Assembly: GCA_038246575.1 (NCBI GenBank)
Contig: JBBRVU010000217.1
Coordinates: forward strand, 1-6,545
Direction of reading: 5' to 3'
Source: JACCUZ01 sp038246575
Lineage (GTDB): Bacteria; Actinomycetota; Actinomycetes; JACCUZ01
DNA: 6,545 nt
Below are positions 5,035 to 6,545 of the stretch, in pieces. The notes beneath the pieces were generated by a model. The model did no database searches and was not told the DNA's origin. It saw only the letters and a list, made by a program, of their open reading frames with translations. How positions within the stretch are numbered: position 1 is the stretch's first letter; every line of letters starts with the position of its first letter. A program made the translations under genes and the position numbers.

Positions 5035-6273
5035 TCATGGTGCAAGACGCGTCAACCGCACGTCCGGTGGGCCGGCCACCGTGGATCCCGAGGCGGAACG
5101 CACAGCCACCGACGCAGCCGCACCCACGGTGAGATCACCCGCCACCAGTCTGCCTCCGGCACCCGAGCCAACTCCTACCTCTAGATGGGCACCGGAGCCG
5201 ATTTCTACATTTGCCACCGGCACATAGAGCGATTCGGACAGGGACACCGTCCCACCGATGTCCATCCTTGTGCTGTTTCCGGTCGCCACAATCGAGTACG
5301 TGGGCGTCGAGAGACCGCCGAGGGTTGTGATGGTGATGGTTCCGCCTGACTTGACCTTGAGGGCGCCGCCGTTCTCGTTGCTACACACGGTGGGCACCTT
5401 TTTGTTGACACAGGTGAGGTAGATGGTGGCATTCACCCCGGACAGCTCTCCCGAGCTTTCCACGTCTATGGACTTGGTCACTGCGATGGTGCCTGAAATC
5501 GTGCACGAGCCGGTGACGTCGATTTCTTCGTAGACCGCGGTGGCGAGCACCCCACCGGGACCGCAGGTGACCTTCTTTTGCACGTCGGTCGGAAAGTCCG
5601 GTGACCCGAAGGTCGCCAACGGATCCCGGGGGTCATCCATGAGAATTCCGGGAGGCTGCACGGTCACCGACCCACCCGTTTGGACACTGGTCCTCAGTGC
5701 CGCGAACGAGTCCCCGCCGGTCACGGCGACTGGACCACGAGTATCGAGTTGATCGAGCACGCACAGACCGCACGCCGGGACCGGATCGTCCCGGATCTGG
5801 GCTGCGGCGCTCGCCGAGATCTGCAATCCGGAGTACCCGGCGATGCCGCCGAATGCAACAAACGATCGCTTTGCAGGCAGCACAACCTGGATGCGGTCCG
5901 CGTCATCCCCGGTCGCTGGGTGAAACAGAATGCAGTCGGTGCCGCTCGTCCGCCGGTCATAGCCGGGAGGGACTGGAGCCGAGCAGGCATTCCAGCCTGC
6001 GTTCGTTGTTCCGAAGTTTTCGGCTGCCGAGCTCTTTACAGCAGCCACGGCGGCGGCGAAGAGGTCGCCGCCGAAACCAGAAGGAACGTTCGCTGGATGG
6101 GCGAAGACGTCTGCGCCGGAGAGAGCAGCGGCATCGACTGCAGTCTGCGCTTCTGATCTCACCAGTCGTGCGTCCCCGAGGTCGACAATGATCGCCGCAA
6201 GAGCAAACATTGCGATCGCAAACGCTGCGACCAGAATGGCGATGGCGCCATCGTCGTCGGTTGGAGACGTCAT
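5035..6273 (-). CDS. TadG-like pilus assembly protein (Flp/Tad locus)
   Basis: It is likely an envelope-anchored accessory or minor-pilin-like component of a Flp/Tad-type apparatus. It has 412 aa from ATG 6273. The N-terminus shows the Tad signature: DDGAIAILVAAFAIAMFALA (7-26) forms the single membrane helix, followed by VDLGDARLVRSEAQTAVDAA (30-49) and ALSGA (50-54), the characteristic post-helix segment. Residues ~60-412 would be exported. They contain eight cysteines (97, 114, 168, 171, 237, 257, 288, 297), an even number that suits disulfides. From ~240 onward there are repeated short beta-prone, Gly/Ser/Thr/Val-rich units (around 250-275, 304-322, 354-400) that may form a beta-solenoid. 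The start is set by an ATGA overlap with the upstream TadE-like gene; an in-frame TTG at 6288 lacks a proper ribosome site. GC is lower than in the left genes. The family call is good from the N-terminus; the C-terminal role is unknown. Confidence 0.8.
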   Translation of the reverse strand: MTSPTDDDGAIAILVAAFAIAMFALAAIIVDLGDARLVRSEAQTAVDAAALSGADVFAHPANVPSGFGGDLFAAAVAAVKSSAAENFGTTNAGWNACSAPVPPGYDRRTSGTDCILFHPATGDDADRIQVVLPAKRSFVAFGGIAGYSGLQISASAAAQIRDDPVPACGLCVLDQLDTRGPVAVTGGDSFAALRTSVQTGGSVTVQPPGILMDDPRDPLATFGSPDFPTDVQKKVTCGPGGVLATAVYEEIDVTGSCTISGTIAVTKSIDVESSGELSGVNATIYLTCVNKKVPTVCSNENGGALKVKSGGTITITTLGGLSTPTYSIVATGNSTRMDIGGTVSLSESLYVPVANVEIGSGAHLEVGVGSGAGGRLVAGDLTVGAAASVAVRSASGSTVAGPPDVRLTRLAP

Positions 6274-6545
6274 GCGCAGAACGACCAATCCCCGACGCCT
6301 GACGGAAGCGGATCCTGGAAGGATCCCCCTGGCCTTGGTGGATCATCCTGCTCGATCCGCATGGTGACTCTCGCTCTGGTGGTACCGCCAGCCGGAAGTG
6401 GGGTCAGCCCCGTGATCCCATCGACTGCCACGATTACACAGACCCGTAGGTCGTTGCCAAGGCTCCAACGATTCGGATTGGGAGGGTTCCGAATCACGTT
6501 GATCTTGACGTACGTGTCACCTCCGGCGACTGGCGCGGCCTCGAC
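6270..6545 (-). CDS. TadE-like protein, C-terminal fragment (runs off right edge)
   Basis: The frame is open from the window edge to TGA at 6270, giving the last 91 residues of a protein whose start lies beyond 6545. It has no methionine start in the window; a GTG codon (complement of 6495-6497) is internal to the open frame. The fragment has beta-strand-like stretches such as DTYVKINVIRNP and DLRVCVIVAVDGITGL, then TTRARVTMRIEQDDPP and a terminal DWSFCA. The RVTMRIEQ segment near the end and the closing aromatic/Cys tail resemble the extracytoplasmic end of TadE-like pseudopilins. The call rests mainly on ATGA coupling to the TadG-like gene (6270-6273), since TadE and TadG types are normally adjacent. 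The diagnostic N-terminal helix is outside the window, so identity is moderate. Confidence 0.6.
   Translation of the reverse strand, partial: VEAAPVAGGDTYVKINVIRNPPNPNRWSLGNDLRVCVIVAVDGITGLTPLPAGGTTRARVTMRIEQDDPPRPGGSFQDPLPSGVGDWSFCA

Noticed and set aside
5035..6273. Reading the TadG-like gene as an autotransporter or adhesin
   Set aside because: The N-terminal helix and flanking VDLGDARLVRSEAQTAVDAA segment are the Tad signature, and it is coupled to a TadE-like gene.
6310..6326. GGATCC-TGGAA-GGATCC possible hairpin
   Set aside because: It consists of two copies of a self-complementary 6-mer inside the TadE-like coding frame, with no U-tract and no gene end nearby.

Overview
The window is high-GC, densely packed DNA typical of an actinomycete. 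A MacS-type sensor kinase, a coupled PlsC-like acyltransferase, a TadE/TadG-type pilus operon and strong G/C third-position bias suggest Nocardioidaceae or a close relative. That placement is inference. No rRNA, tRNA, CRISPR array, insertion sequence or phage gene is visible, and almost every base is coding.

Left block, minus strand (1-1452): a PlsC-family 1-acylglycerol-3-phosphate acyltransferase reads leftward and is followed 18 nt later by a MacS-like histidine kinase that runs off the left edge, so the two probably share a transcript. A gap of about 90 bp (1453-1543) separates them from a divergent plus-strand block (1544-4332). That block holds an Est30/monoacylglycerol-lipase-like alpha/beta hydrolase, a 12-codon mini-ORF joined to its neighbours by ATGA overlaps, a two-helix membrane protein with an acidic/proline-rich linker, and a TIGR00300 (LOR/SDH-type, ornithine cyclodeaminase-related) protein.

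Right block, minus strand (4329-6545): the C-terminus of a TadE-like protein is coupled by ATGA to a TadG-like protein with a long beta-rich, cysteine-containing exported region. A small endonuclease/exonuclease/phosphatase-fold protein follows 31 nt later. It converges on the TIGR00300 gene so tightly that one CTAG tetranucleotide provides the TAG stop of both genes.

Working together: the acyltransferase, kinase, lipase-like hydrolase and small membrane protein look like an envelope/lipid neighbourhood with membrane-sensing input. The tad genes belong to a Flp/Tad-type pilus or related secretion operon extending beyond the right edge, and they have visibly lower GC than the rest. The TIGR00300 and EEP genes have no clear functional tie to their neighbours. 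I see no convincing previously undescribed multi-gene system. The most interesting items are the mini-ORF junction, the unfused TIGR00300 protein, the beta-repeat tail of the TadG-like protein and the shared CTAG stop.
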